This document shows positions 24,201-37,616 of a stretch of DNA of 64,000 nt, piece after piece. Made by a program: the position numbers and the translations under genes. The stretch's first letter is position 1. Every line of letters begins with the position of its first letter. The notes beneath the pieces are model-generated. The model saw only the letters and a program-made list of their open reading frames with translations. It did no database searches and was not told the origin of the DNA. The stretch is from Inia geoffrensis (Eukaryota > Chordata > Mammalia > Artiodactyla > Iniidae), in the NCBI GenBank assembly GCA_036417435.1, contig CM070899.1, positions 174,249,494 to 174,313,493 on the forward strand, written 5' to 3'.

Positions 24201-25417
24201 AAGGTAACACCTTTCTAAATTGTCATTGCCATTATTAGTGTGAAGCAGGCCATGGTATTAACTAAGGTATCTGGTCATTTAAACAGGGAAACATTTCAAT
24301 CATTGATGTTGTGCTTCAGGATAATATATCAGCAGTTTTCCCTTGAGAACTTATTTACTTCTCAAAAACAGTCTTTAACTTATATATTTGTTTATCTCAA
24401 TTTTATTCTAAAATATTTAAACATTTGTTGTGGCTGAGAAATTGTCATATTCCTCTGGTTCATCTTTGATATGTTAGTGATAGATGTTTAAACCAAACTC
24501 TTATTCTGGAAGTGAGAATGCCAAAGGGCTATAAATTTTACTGATTTGCACATGAGCGTGGAAATAAATTAGCATGATGGAGAACAGTGTACTACAGCAA
24601 GTGCCTTTATAAAATTATGTCTGACCTTTTCTTTGCGATATATGATTTTGCCACTGAAGCTTTTATGTTAGGGTTATTAGTAACCACTCATTTCAGTTAG
24701 TGCAGTGAAAATAGATTTTGTTGTTCCCATTAGTCAGCATAAAATAAAAATGAAGATAAACCCTTTCTGAAGATGCAGCTTTCATTAAAAAGAAAAAAAA
24801 CCTAATTGAAAGTCACTGTAAATTTTGAATGATTAATATCATGCCAAATAAGTCATTAGAAATCTCTGGTGGATATAGAAAAGCAATCATTTGTACAATT
24901 GGAAAGAGCTAAATTTAATCTAGGTATATATAATTCTCTATTTTTTTAAATTTGTATATTGGGAGAGATATGATATAGAAATTGTTGAATTGTAACATAA
25001 TAACCTTTTACTATAGGTGGTTTGTACATGCAATTAGGCTCTAAATCAGCCAATCAATTTCCCTATGGATCCTTTTATTTCAGCTGACCACCTTTGTTAT
25101 AGCTCCCTGTTTTTCTTGTTTCTTGCCTAATAATAATATATCTGGTTCATATCATTTCAAACATAGACAAAATCTAGGGTTTCTTTTTCTTTGTTTTGCT
25201 TTGTTGTGTCTTGTTTTTATCTTACTATCTATATAAAGATATATTATAAGTATATATATCCGAAGTTTCAGATCCCTTTTTAGAAAAAAGAGGGGCAAAA
25301 TTTATGAACTTTCTTCCTAAGTCTCTCCAGTTTTCCTCTCTACAAAGTAAAAGTAGCTTTCTAGTAACCAGAATTTTTTATTCTTTGATTCTGTGCTTTT
25401 AAAAGTGGACATAAAAC
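24201..25417. other. Intronic sequence, unique-looking, repeat-free
   Basis: Very AT-rich. The stretch 24440-24900 has many TAAT/ATTA cores of the type bound by homeodomain proteins and no trace of an interspersed repeat. Such motifs are frequent by chance in AT-rich DNA, so any regulatory role is inference. Confidence 0.4.
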
Positions 25418-25735
25418 GGTTGACTCTTGAACAACACGGGGGGTTGGGGCTGCCAGTCCCCGCACATTTGGAAATCCACACACTGGTATCTCTGCCTCAA
25501 AAATAAGGAAATTGACAAATGACTCACCCAAGGGCTGGATAGAATCAGGACTCAAACCCTAGTTCTTTTGATTTCATATATTGTGATCTCTAGTCAAACT
25601 TTTCTCAACACTTCGATAATTTAAAGATCTGTAAACTGAAAACACAGATACTATATTTATTGGAAAAAAAATGCCTCATAAGTGGAACTGGCCAACGCAG
25701 TTCAAACCCTTGTTGTTTAGGGGTCATCTGTATAC
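25418..25735. mobile_element. Tigger-like DNA transposon ends around a MIR-like core
   Basis: The left end GGTTGACTCTTGAACAACAC and the right part GCAGTTCAAACCC...TTGTTTAGGGGTCATCTGT match the ends of a Tigger-type terminal inverted repeat (TTGACCCTTGAACAACACGG). Between them, at about 25485-25600, AAATAAGGAAATTGACAAAT and ATCAGGACTCAAACCCTAG read like an antisense MIR. The internal identity is uncertain. Confidence 0.65.
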
Positions 25736-27439
<1,704 letters not shown>

Positions 27440-27589
27440 TGGACTATTAGACAAAGTGAAGCAGAATGTGGGAGTTCCTTAGAAAATACAAATGATGACA
27501 TTTGTATTTTGAAAACATCTTATTTGCAGATATTTGTAAACATCTGTGAGAATCCTTTAAGACTTTATAGAGAAATTATTGTTTAAGAT

Positions 27590-28060
27590 ATTTCTTGAAG
27601 GAAGTTATAATTTCTGTGATTATGTAGGGAAGGAAGAGTAGGTCACAGGGAAGAATATCTTGAATAAATACTATACAGAAGAGGAAATTGGTGGAATATG
27701 TTTGAGATAGTAAATAATTGAGTTTGAATGAAGCTGGGTGTAGCTTTACAAAAAATATTAAGATGTGAAAAGTAGTTTGGGACAATTTTATAATTGTCTC
27801 AAGAGTCCTTAATTAGATAATTAGATAAGTAATAAATGTAAGCAGCTGAACCAAGATATTTTGTAATGCTTTAAAGTATAAAAAAACTGAAGTTAGTACA
27901 CATAATAGGAAGAATATTGCAGTAGTTTGTGTGACAAATATTGAGGGCCTTGCTGATTCTGAGGCTTCAAACAAAAGGCGAGAAATGATGCTATTAGCAA
28001 AATTTACAGTTCTAAGCAGAAGAGCTGGTTTTAGGGAAAAACAATGGCTTCAGTTCAGAA
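27590..28060 (-). mobile_element. Possible L2 fragment, antisense
   Basis: GAATATTGCAGTAGTTTGTG and the preceding GAAGCTGGGTGTAG-type sequence resemble the reverse complement of L2 ('attgcagtagtccaggtgagag'). Highly diverged. Confidence 0.35.
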
Positions 28061-28109
28061 ACTGTTACATTTTGTGTAAAAAAAGGACTATATATAAGTA
28101 AAATTTACA

Positions 28110-28210
28110 CAAGGACCATGTCTTTAGGAGCTCACCATGTATTTTTGTGCTAGTATAGTGCCAGGCATTTAATAGACATTTTAATTAATGCGTTGAAAGA
28201 CTGAATGGAA
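28110..28210 (+). mobile_element. L2 3' end fragment
   Basis: GGACCATGTCTTTAGGAG, then GTGCCAGGCATTTAATAGAC and GTTGAAAGACTGAATGG match the L2 3' terminus. Confidence 0.6.
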
Positions 28211-28839
28211 AGAAGAAAGGTAAATTGAAAGATTGCCCCTATAAGCCGTGGATTACCTCACATCCGCTCACATCTTTGAAGTATGATATGAGCATGGTTA
28301 TCTTATAATATGAATATTAGGCATGTTTTCCGACACTTAGGTTACCGGTGTTCCACTGAATTTTTAAAAGTGAATTATTAATCACATTTGTTCAAAATCT
28401 GTACACACAGTGGTGAAAATATGGGCAGCTTTGCATTTTCTGTTTCTCAAATCGTTTTATGTTTAAAAGTCTTGTCAGTGATTCGGCCAATATAAAGTAA
28501 GATTTCCCTTAGCTGAGTTGGTAGGAAAAAACCCAAACGGACGGCTATATCATGTTTACACTTCAAAGTACCATTTTTCTTTGTAAAGATCCTCAAAGTA
28601 AGGGAAAAATCTGGTGTCTTGAATGATCTCTATCTTCTTTGAAGAAGAAACTAATGTAAAGAAACCTTTTTTACTTTTTGCTTAAGAAATGCTAGTATGG
28701 CACTTGCATATATAAATCTATACCCTGTTTAGAGAGGCACAACTGAGATAATTTAGACATTGACCTGGGTTTCTCCAAAATGGAACCAGAATCTCCTGTA
28801 AAAGTTTTCAGCTAAATAAATAGCTTGTCTACACTTCCA
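28211..28839. other. Intronic sequence, nothing recognised
   Basis: No named repeat or exon. Confidence 0.5.
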
Positions 28840-29400
28840 TTGTTTATTTATTCAATCAGTATTTGTTGAGCCCCTACTGTGTGAAAGATACAGTACATGA
28901 TACTTTGGTTTGTACAGAGAAGAATAAACTGTTGTTCCTCCAGGAGCTTAGAATCTAAGAGGAAGGAGTATATGACTAAGCAATAAGACAAGGTTGACTG
29001 TGAGTATTGGAGGAGCAGAAAGTTGCTCCAAGAGATCATTCTTATTGGGTGAATCAAGAACAGGTTTGTGAAAGAGCTAACATTTGATGTTGGCCTTAAA
29101 GGACGGTGGAATTTTAGCAGGCAAAGAAGCAGGTTGAAAAGAGGTGAAGAGGAAAGGGACATTCTAGACAAGGGGATGCTGAGCTAAGTGACAGTGCTGA
29201 GCCCATACTGAGCATATTTGGAGGTCTGTCAAGTAAATCTGTTTATCTTGAATGGAGACTCAGAGTAAGAGTCTAGTGAAGGGGAGATAGGAAAAGTGAT
29301 GTAAAATACTTTGAACTTCAGACACTTGGATGATATCCAGTAAGTACTGGGTTTCTTTGAGTAAAGAACAGATCTGGCCTAATCTGGCAGTGGAGGACAG
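28840..29400 (-). mobile_element. L2 LINE, antisense
   Basis: TTTATTCAATCAGTATTTGT, GAGCCCCTACTGTGTGAAAG, TCCAGGAGCTTAGAATCTAA, AGCTAACATTTGATGTTGGC and CTTAAAGGACGGTGG follow the reverse complement of the L2 3' end in order. Confidence 0.8.
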
Positions 29401-31067
29401 GGTACGGTTAGGCAGTTAAAGTCAAAGAAAGAATCAAGGTTTTCAATACTTCTACATAGATTATAGTGCCTGAAGCCAGTGAAGGGCACATCATTTAAGC
29501 TGTCTGATCATTGTGTTTGCAAAGGTTTTCAGCCAAAAGGATTCATTAGGACACAGGTGAGTAAAGCTCAGAACAGCTTGGAAGAGGACTTCTGAATCAT
29601 AGATTTTCAACAGATCTCTCCTGATTAACTAGGTGTTATAAGCAGATAAACCTACCTGACAAATGTTCATCATCTTAAAAATCTTGAAAAAGTTATTAAC
29701 CATGAAAGGCTTGGAAGAAAAATGGAAGCCAGAAGTCAGATTAAATAAAGTTGACTGAAGGCCATTGCAAATAGACCAGGAACTGGGATTTTTAAGTAGG
29801 AGCACATTGGTTTCTATGAAACTGAAATGAACAGAGATATTCTGTTGACTGTCAGTTCTCTTTGAATGTGTCTGCAAATTCCTCTTGAACCTGTTTCTAC
29901 CTTGGATTTAAAATAAAGAAAGTGAAATGTTAAAGTGCATATTTTAAATCACAATTCCCTTCATTCCTCCCTCACTGCTTCTGCATTTCCCATGCCTCCT
30001 TAAAATCTCTCTCTCTCCACATAGACACTAATTTTGACTAAAATGAACGTAGACAATGTCTTGTGTTATTGCTAGGATCAATACCATTTCAAAACAGAGA
30101 GTAGTTTAAAAATACAGATATATGCATAATTTACTGTGACCCATCATTGTGTGTGTATGTATAATATATATACATATATATTTCATTGTGAGTAAAATTA
30201 AGTTTCTAGTTAAAATGTATATAAAAATCAAATATCCGGTCATTTATTTATAAACTGCAAAAATGAATCTTTGCTTATTAAGCATTTTAATTTTCAAAAG
30301 CTTCAGTCATCCATACAAATAATGTACACAATGAATTGGAAATACCATCTTATTTTTTGGTTCACTGGCAGCAGAATCTGAAAGCATTCTTTCATCTTTC
30401 TATTTAAAAAATACGTCAGAATACAAATATTCCAGGCATTACAAAACTAGTCCTTCGTGCATTTTGTACAGATACTTCCATTAAACGTACCACTGAGTTG
30501 TGTTGTTTGCATATCACACTGCCTTTTATTACCTTTCCATATGAATACTTTAATTGATTCTTTTTAAATTTTAGGCTGCTAACGTGATCTTTTAAAAGCT
30601 TCAAAAAGTAGATTTATGTGTGAGGATTTGATTTTTTAATTCTTGCAACCATCACTAGTAATAATATTTTTCTCATGAGTCCATCAGGGGCACTACGTAT
30701 AACTAAGATGAGAGGAAAATGGGAGGTGGAAGAGGTGGAAGAGGGTGGTAAGTGATGCCTGTTATAATGGGAGAGAGAAAAGTTGACATTATCCAGATAA
30801 TTCTGGCCCTCAAATTTTAAGTATGTAGACAGATGCTGATTCAAAATTAAAATAGAGTGTGGAATTGCAAGCAAGTTTCACATGAGATTAGGAATCAAAG
30901 ATGACGTGAATTGAAAGGATAATAATGAACAGGTATTACTTAACCTTGGTTATGTGACGGATTTGCCCTCCTTTCCTTTGTACGTGAATTTCTAGTTGGA
31001 GATTTAGATTTTTTTGTCAGGATATGAAAAGTTCTATTGAGAAGCCTACTTCACACACATCTTTTCT
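29401..31067. other. Intronic sequence with a short TG/TA microsatellite
   Basis: A GTGTGTGTATGTATAATA-type tract lies at 30147-30181. Otherwise no named element. Confidence 0.5.
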
Positions 31068-31125
31068 TTTTCCAGTTTGATATAATTGACATACAGCACT
31101 GTATAAGATGTCAATTTTAGTTCTA
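31068..31125 (-). mobile_element. Short L1 3' end scrap, antisense
   Basis: CAGTTTGATATAATTGACAT followed by ACAGCACTGTATAAG is typical of the reverse complement of an L1 3' UTR. Very short. Confidence 0.5.
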
Positions 31126-31243
31126 TTTTATTTTGTTTGCCCCATGAAAACTAATAAAATGTTCACTAAGTAATCAGTGTTTAATATCTGAAAAATTAAT
31201 ACATGGCAGTAAAAAAGGTCAAACAAACAAAAGTAAATATATA

Positions 31244-31580
31244 CAGTCGGCCCTCCATATCCGTGGATACCATGTCCAGGGATTCAACCAACTGCGGATT
31301 AAAAATATTTGGAAAAAAACATTTTTGGAAACTTCCAAGAAGCAAAACTTGAATTTGTTGTGAGCTGGCAACTATACATAGTATTTACATTGTATTCACA
31401 GCTATTTACATATCATTTACATTGTATTAAGTGTTATACAACCTAGAGTTAATTTAAAATATGTGGGAGGATATGTGTAGGTTATGTGCAAATACTACAG
31501 CATGTTATATAAGGGACTTGAGCATCCAGGGATTTTGGTATGGGGGTAGGGGGTGTGTCCTGGAGACTGAGGAACAACTG
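31244..31580. mobile_element. MER2-like Tigger DNA transposon
   Basis: It starts CAGTCGGCCCTCCATATCCG next to a TA dinucleotide. Internal phrases GATTCAACCAACTGCGGAT, AGCAAAACTTGAATTTG, AGGTTATGTGCAAATACTAC and GGGACTTGAGCATCC match MER2, a non-autonomous TcMar-Tigger family. The right end is GGAACAACTG. Confidence 0.9.
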
Positions 31581-33084
31581 TGTCTCCTTTCTTCCCATGC
31601 CTCCTAGTCTACTAGTACTCCTCTCAAGGGAAAAAAAAAAGTTACTCTTTGAGCTATGGTATCTTAAATTCAGATTTAGACTAATTTCCTATATCTTGTC
31701 AATAGTCATTTGTTTCCCCCCCTCTTTAAGTCGCCAATAAAAGAGGTTAAAAAAATACTGCATATTATTTTGATTGGGTTTTGAGGAAGTATATTACCAA
31801 ATCTTCCAGCTTCATTTTTATTTTTGCTTTCAAATAGCAATATTTTAATTGTGGTCCCAAATAATATTTCATGCTTTTTAGAGGTACATGATTAATAACA
31901 GTTATAAAAGGCTTTTTAACAGCAGCAGAGAGTTAGTTATTACTCATGATGATTGATTTATAAATACCAACCCCACCGTCTTTCAAGTATATAACCTCAT
32001 ATAACAGAACTTGATTGCTTCCATTAACCTTCTGAATCTAGTGAAAAGGTAAATGGAATTATTTTGTATCACTATTATCATTATATTATTATATGTATCT
32101 GGAGATCTGATACATGAAGGGAAGTACTGACGGGATAGATGCTGGACAAAAGTAAATCCATTCCAATTTGGTTCACTAATTTAAAGTAACAAACTCAAGT
32201 CTCAAAGATTCCCGGAGAGAAAGTTAAGTTATGTGATGTCTGCTTTGCTGCGTCTGAGTGATTCTCTGGATATACCTCCTGAAAATTCATCTCACCTGTC
32301 CTCCTTGATAATTTACTCCCCCAAACTGTCTAGTGTCCCACAGTAGATTCAGCAGATTCACCAGCATTACTACATTTCCCTGTGGCTTTAAGAATTGTGT
32401 ATTCCACAAGCCCTTTTATTTCTCCTGTGTATCGACATGTCATATTTCATCAGCACTGGGTCTTGGGATTGGGGGTGAAGTGTAGCTGGAGATTAGAGCA
32501 ACAGGAGACCCAGAGAGCGGCCACCCAGGAGATAGACTTGAGTCAATATGAAAAATAGCAGAGGCAGAAATGTGGGTAGAAAGGAGGACAATTATAGAAA
32601 AGCAAAAAAGAGAGGATCATTGGTACACGGTGGATAAGTCATGATTAGTGACAGGATTGGGGGGTTCTCCAGGCTCAGCCCCTTCCATCACCATCACAAC
32701 CACAGTTGTGATGTCTACGAATCACTCCTCTGGAAAGCACTGTTTAGCCTTTTGTGGATCCAGGCTTTGTTTGAAACATTCGCGAATACTTAGCTTTCCT
32801 CCTTTCCTAGTCACTGCGTCAATAATTCAGATAAATAACAGTATTGTATAGTTGCTCAAATACCTCACCCAATTGAAAACAAAAGGAGTCTAGGTGACAC
32901 TAGTAAAGTAACAAAGTACAGCAACTGTTCTAACATTGTCCAATCCTGGAAAGGGGAGAACGATACTAAGTGAGGCAAGATTGACTTTGGACTCTGGACA
33001 TTTCAGGAATAAGTTCAAAAGAGTTCTATTCCTACAGAAGCCAGCAAATGAAATTCATTTTCTTCGAGAAGCAGGCTGGTATCT
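31581..33084. other. Intronic sequence, nothing recognised
   Basis: No named element. A CACCATCACAACCACAG phrase near 32690 is low-complexity only. Confidence 0.45.
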
Positions 33085-33310
33085 AGATTAAGATAAGTAG
33101 ACTCTTGAATCAGAATGCAGGTCTTCATAAGTAACAACAGTCATAGCTATTGTGATCTTCAGTAAACTACTTAATCTCTCCCACCTCAGTTTCCCAATCT
33201 GTAAAATAGCATAATGAAGGTTCCTAGCTCATAAGGAATTTTGTCAAGAGTTAACGAAGTAATATGTGTTATTAATACCTATTTCATAGAAAATGCTATA
33301 AAAACAGCAT
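33085..33310 (+). mobile_element. MIR SINE
   Basis: GACTCTTGAATCAGAATGCA, TCAGTAAACTACTTAATCTC, CCTCAGTTTCCCAATCTGTA, GAAGGTTCCTAGCTCATAAG and AAATGCTATAAAAACA follow MIR from 5' to 3'. Confidence 0.88.
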
Positions 33311-34217
33311 ATATTATTATTACTCTCCTTTTATATATGTATTTTTTTTCTCTTTTATTCCTTTTCAAAATACATTTTCTGTAAAGCTGTGCTTGCTTGT
33401 TAGTTTGTCTGTTGTTTCCTTTGATGGCATGATCCATAGCTCAGGGGGTGTTTAGGGACTTAATTCTTCATTATCGCCTTTCAAAGTCTGGCTCATCCAT
33501 TCATGACTGGGAGGTATAAGAGCGTTTAGATGACCTGGGATATCCTCTTTCTCAGCGTGGGTATATCTGTCATCTCTAAGTACACAGCAGAATCTCCTCT
33601 AAAGGCCTCCCAATGCTGTGACTGTATCTGAAAGTCTTACAAAATTTAGCAATTTTGTAACACATGGCAGAAGAGTCTTGAAATGTTTCTCTAATTGTGA
33701 TATTATGGGTCATAACTGGGTAACAGGCATTATTATAATCAGCAGGTCATGCACATCTTTCTTTATGCTTCTTATTCTACCCTTTGTAGAACAAGAACTT
33801 TAAGGACAAGTCATCAAAGCCTAAAGTTAGTTATGGGTAAAATGATGGGGATGGGGATGGACATTCCCCTGGTGCCTCTAGGTTGCCTTTCATAGACTAA
33901 GCATTCGATTAATTGCTAATAATTCAACTTGAAAATGTATTGAAGACCCAATCCTAAAGGAAAAATTAAATATTTGTTTAGTTAAATTTATATGTGATGT
34001 TTTGCCTTTGAATTAGGAGATGGATTTCTTTATGTGCACCTGTTATGTCAATGCTAACCTTTATTATCAGGATCTTACCCTATTTTTTTTTTTTTAATAC
34101 ATCACAGAAAACTAGTAGGTATAATATGGAAGCAACTCAAAATTGTGTTCTGACTTCAACTGATACAGCTCTGGAGCTGAGACATATTATTAAAAAGAAT
34201 AGGTCTAAATAAATGTT
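33311..34217. other. Intronic sequence, nothing recognised
   Basis: AT-rich with short T-runs. No named element. Confidence 0.5.
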
Positions 34218-34232
34218 TTGTTGGCTATTTCT

Positions 34233-34601
34233 TTTTTAAATGTTTTTATTTTTATAAATAAATAAATTTATTTATTTTTGGCTGAGTTGGGTCTTCATTG
34301 CTGTGCGCGGGCTTTCTCTAGTTGTGGCAAGCGGGGGCTACTCTTCGCTGCAGTGCGCGGGCTTCTCATTTCGGTGGCTTCTCTTGTTGAGGAGCACAGG
34401 CTCTAGGCATGCAGGCTTCAGTAGTTGTGGCTCACGGGCTCAGTAGCTGTGGCTCACGGGCTCCAGAGGGCAGGCTCAGTAGTTGTGGCGCCTGGGCTTA
34501 GTTGCTTCACAGCATGTGGGATCTTCCCAGACCAGGGCTCGAACCCGTGTACCCTGCATTGGCAGGTGGGTTCTTAACCACTGCACCACCAGGGAAGTCC
34601 C
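34233..34601 (-). mobile_element. CHR-type SINE, long form, antisense
   Basis: It starts on the + strand with T-rich TTTATTTTTGGCTG and GGGTCTTCATTGCTGTGCG, and ends CACCACCAGGGAAGTCCC, the reverse of the SINE 5' end. A 15-bp duplication TTGTTGGCTATTTCT / TTGTTGGCTGTTTCT (one difference) lies at 34218-34232 and 34602-34616. Confidence 0.95.
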
Positions 34602-34616
34602 TTGTTGGCTGTTTCT

Positions 34617-34964
34617 AATAGGATTATGGTGGACTTAGATTACCTTGTTGATCTGACTAGCCTGAAGGCTACAGAGAGATTTATCTGCTGGAATTATTGT
34701 TCAAATGAGAGGTTTCTGCTGAAGGCAAAGAAAATGGGGGGAAAAAACCTTTTTAATTGTTCTATTATCAATTTCCACAGCTCCTTTAAAAAACAAGCAT
34801 CTTTTAGTTAATAGCTTGTAGAGAAAATCAATAGTACTTTTAGATTACTCCAGGAAAATAGAAAGAGTAAAAGAATTTGGAACAATTAGATTTTGCAAAT
34901 AAATAAATAAATAAGTAAAAATAAACCAAAACTGTGTAAGTGATAAAAATGAAACGTCTTTTAA
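34617..34964. other. Intronic sequence with a short AAAT repeat
   Basis: An (AAAT)n tract lies near 34898-34920. Otherwise nothing. Confidence 0.5.
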
Positions 34965-35050
34965 TTTTTAAAAATTGTGGTAACTGAACATACATAGCAA
35001 AAGATATACCATACTATTTATGAATTTTAGCCATTGAGCTCAGCTCTGAA
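34965..35050 (-). mobile_element. L1 3' end scrap, antisense
   Basis: AAAAATTGTGGTAACTGAAC followed by ATACATAGCAAAAG and GATATACCATACT resembles the reverse complement of an old L1M 3' end. Confidence 0.55.
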
Positions 35051-35379
35051 TAATTTTTTTTATCCTGTTATTCTTTTTAAATGGTAATATCTTTAGGTAA
35101 CTTATCAGTTTCCTCCAAAATGCCTTCAAAAGACAACTTTTTCCCAGAACTTTATACCAGTACATTCTTGTAAGCAGAGTTTACTATTCTTAGTAGGTGG
35201 CAGAGAGAAAAAAACTATTCCATTAGAGAAATATTTGTGAAGGTCACAGCCCAAAGACACAGGCCCACTAAAGGCTGAGAAACTTCTAAAATTGGAACAC
35301 AAAGAGAAAAAAGAATGGAAACAAAAATAGAACACCCAAGAACTATGGGATAATAATAAAAGATGTAACATACACATAA

Positions 35380-35955
35380 TTGAAATATCAGCAGAGAGAA
35401 AAGAAGAACGGAGCGGAAGAAATATTTGAAATAATAATGGCCAAGAACTTTCCAAAATTAATGACCGACACCAAACCAGAAAGCTCAGAGAACACCAACC
35501 AGGCAAAAAGCACAACTGGACATACCAGTTTCAAACTGCAAAAAAAACAAAGGCAAAGAGAAATTCTTGAAAGAAGTCAGATGCCCAACCAGTGCTCCTT
35601 GCAACTGTCAAGGTCACCAAACAAGAAAAGTCTGAGAAACTGTCACAGCCAAGAGGAGCCTCGGGAGACATGATAACTAAATATGATGTGAAGTCCTGGA
35701 TGGGATCCTGGAGTATAAAAAGGACATTATGTAAAAGTTAGGGAAATCTGAACAAGGTTACTTAATAATGCAGGTAATAATTATGTATCAACATCATTTC
35801 ATTAATTTTGACCAAGATATGGTCATACTAATGACATACTAATGTAAAATGTTAATAGTATGAGAAACCAAGTGTGGGATATATGGAAAGACTATCTTTG
35901 CAACTTTTCTCTGAATCTAAACCTATTTATAGTAAAAAAAATTTATTAAAAAAAA
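35380..35955 (+). mobile_element. Old L1 fragment(s), 5' region and 3' UTR
   Basis: AGAACTTTCCAAAATTAATG, CCAGAAAGCTCAGAGAACAC, AACTGGACATACCAGTTTCA and AAGAAATTCTTGAAAGAAGT match an L1M 5'/ORF1-proximal region. From about 35720, TTAGGGAAATCTGAACAAGG, AATTTTGACCAAGATATGGT and GCAACTTTTCTCTGAATCTA match an L1M 3' UTR. An A-rich tail follows at 35930-35960. The open frame across 35380-35673 is L1 debris, not a host gene. Confidence 0.7.
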
Positions 35956-36660
35956 AAAAGGAAACATAAGTGGCTGCTAAATATATGGAACAATGTATAA
36001 TCGTACTCCTAATAAGAGAAATGCAAATTAAAACAACAATGAGAGATTATTTCTACTTGTGATTTATAAAGATTTTTAAAAAGCAAGTGTTATAAAGCAA
36101 TAGTTTTTCTAGGGTATGGAGAAAAATGTAGTCTCTTAGTTATAATCTATTAAAACATAAAATATATAACCGTTATTTCTACTTCTAAAAATGTACCCAG
36201 TAGGTACACTCACATGGGTGTGAACTAATGTATAAGACTATCCATTGCTAAAGATTGAAAACAACCTGAATATCTGTCAGTAAGGATGTTCAAGTTGTGG
36301 ACAGATAAAATAAATTACCATGCACTCACAGAGTGGAATTCCATGTACCCTTAAGCAGAATGAATAGCTCCAAGCATCTAGTGAAAAAAGCAAGGTGCAG
36401 AACAGTGTTACATACATATATGTGTGCATGTTTATATTTAATAAATATAAACATGCACACATATATGTATGTAACAGATATATTTAAACATGCATAAACT
36501 CTGAAATAATTTGAAAGAAACATACATATGCTTTCAAGTGCATAGAGAAATCACTGGAAAGATATACAACACACTATTTGTTACCCTTAAAGAGGAGAAT
36601 TGATGACTTGCTGGAGATCAGGAATAAGGAGACATAAATTTGACAGTCATCTCTGCATTT
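35956..36660 (+). mobile_element. Old L1 fragment, end of ORF2
   Basis: AAGAGAAATGCAAATTAAAA, CAACAATGAGAGATTATTT, ATTGAAAACAACCTGAATAT, AATAAATTACCATGCACTCA and GTGGAATTCCATGTACCC match the 3' end of L1 ORF2 in order. It is strongly decayed. It contains the palindrome at 36406-36476. Confidence 0.75.
36406..36476. repeat. Perfect 71-bp palindrome (35-bp arms, 1-bp centre)
   Basis: The left arm runs 36406-36440 and the right arm 36442-36476, with A36441 at the centre. Each arm contains TTACATACATATATGTGTG and GCATGTTTATATTTA (or their complements). I checked every base pair by eye and found no mismatch. The first unpaired bases are G36405 and G36477. It is AT-rich and could extrude as a cruciform. 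It lies within an old L1 fragment, whose consensus does not contain it. Confidence 0.95.
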
Positions 36661-37214
36661 CAAATTATTACTTTGTTAATGTATTATCCTTTCAAACACT
36701 ATTAGCATTTAGCATTCTTATTGGTAAGAATTGATAGGGAATAAATTCCTGAAGTGCATATGTTTGTTTTCATTTTGTTTTATAATAGATACTTATTTCA
36801 AAAAGTGAAAATTCAAGAGTATAAAATATAAATCTTGTTTCATAATTATTTTTTATTTCCAAATTTCTTATGATTTAGAGTTTCAGGTAGTAAAATTTGT
36901 TTGTGAAATTGCCACTTTTATTGAGTGTTCATTTAAATTGTTTATTGAAGGGTTTATCAATATATCTAAAGTTCCTGAGGATAAACCTGAATTAACATCA
37001 AACTGCTGAATGTGACATTGTAAGAAGGTCAGAAAAAAGATTTGGGTGATTCTTGGTTTAAATGTATTGGCCATATTAAGAAGGGTAGATATCCCCATCT
37101 AATTAATCAACATGTATTTTTATGTTATTAGCAACGATTTATTTAACAATATAGTAGTTAGAAACCAAGAACAAATTCCTGAATTTTTTCTAAGGAGAAA
37201 TAGGAAAATATAAG
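36661..37214. other. Intronic sequence, nothing recognised
   Basis: No named element. The open frame at 36883-37098 has no coding support. Confidence 0.5.
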
Positions 37215-37616
37215 TGTTTGTGAACTGAATAGCTGTGTCTCTCCCCAAGTTCATACGTTGAAGCCCTAACCCCCTGTGTGAGTGTAATGTGGACATGAGG
37301 CCTCTAAGGAAGTAATTAAGGTTAAATGAGGTCATAAGGGAGGGGCCCTGATTCAATAGGATTGGTGTCCTTATAAGAAGAGACTCCAGTGAGCTCACTC
37401 TCACCCTGTTTGAACTCAGAGGAAAGGCCATGTGAGGACTTAGCAAGAAGGTGGCCACATCTCTAAGCCAGGAAAAGAGTCCTCAACACAAACCAAACCT
37501 TGCCAGAACCTTGATCTTGGACTTTCCAGCCTCAAGAACTGTGAGAAAATAAATTTCTGTTGTTTAAACCACCCACCTATGATATTCAGTTATGAGAGCC
37601 TGAGTCTGCTAATACA
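37215..37616 (+). mobile_element. MLT1-type solo LTR (ERVL-MaLR), probably MLT1B
   Basis: CATACGTTGAAGCCCTAACC, GTAATTAAGGTTAAATGAGG, GGTGTCCTTATAAGAAGAG, AACCTTGATCTTGGAC and AATAAATTTCTGTTGTTTAA follow the MLT1 consensus to a CTAATACA end. No 5-bp duplication is visible. It is the same family and strand as the LTR at 973, but 36 kb away with no viral genes between, so the two are independent insertions. Confidence 0.87.

Noticed and set aside
35380..35673. 97-codon + strand open frame, lysine- and serine-rich
   Set aside because: The underlying DNA matches an old L1 5' region.
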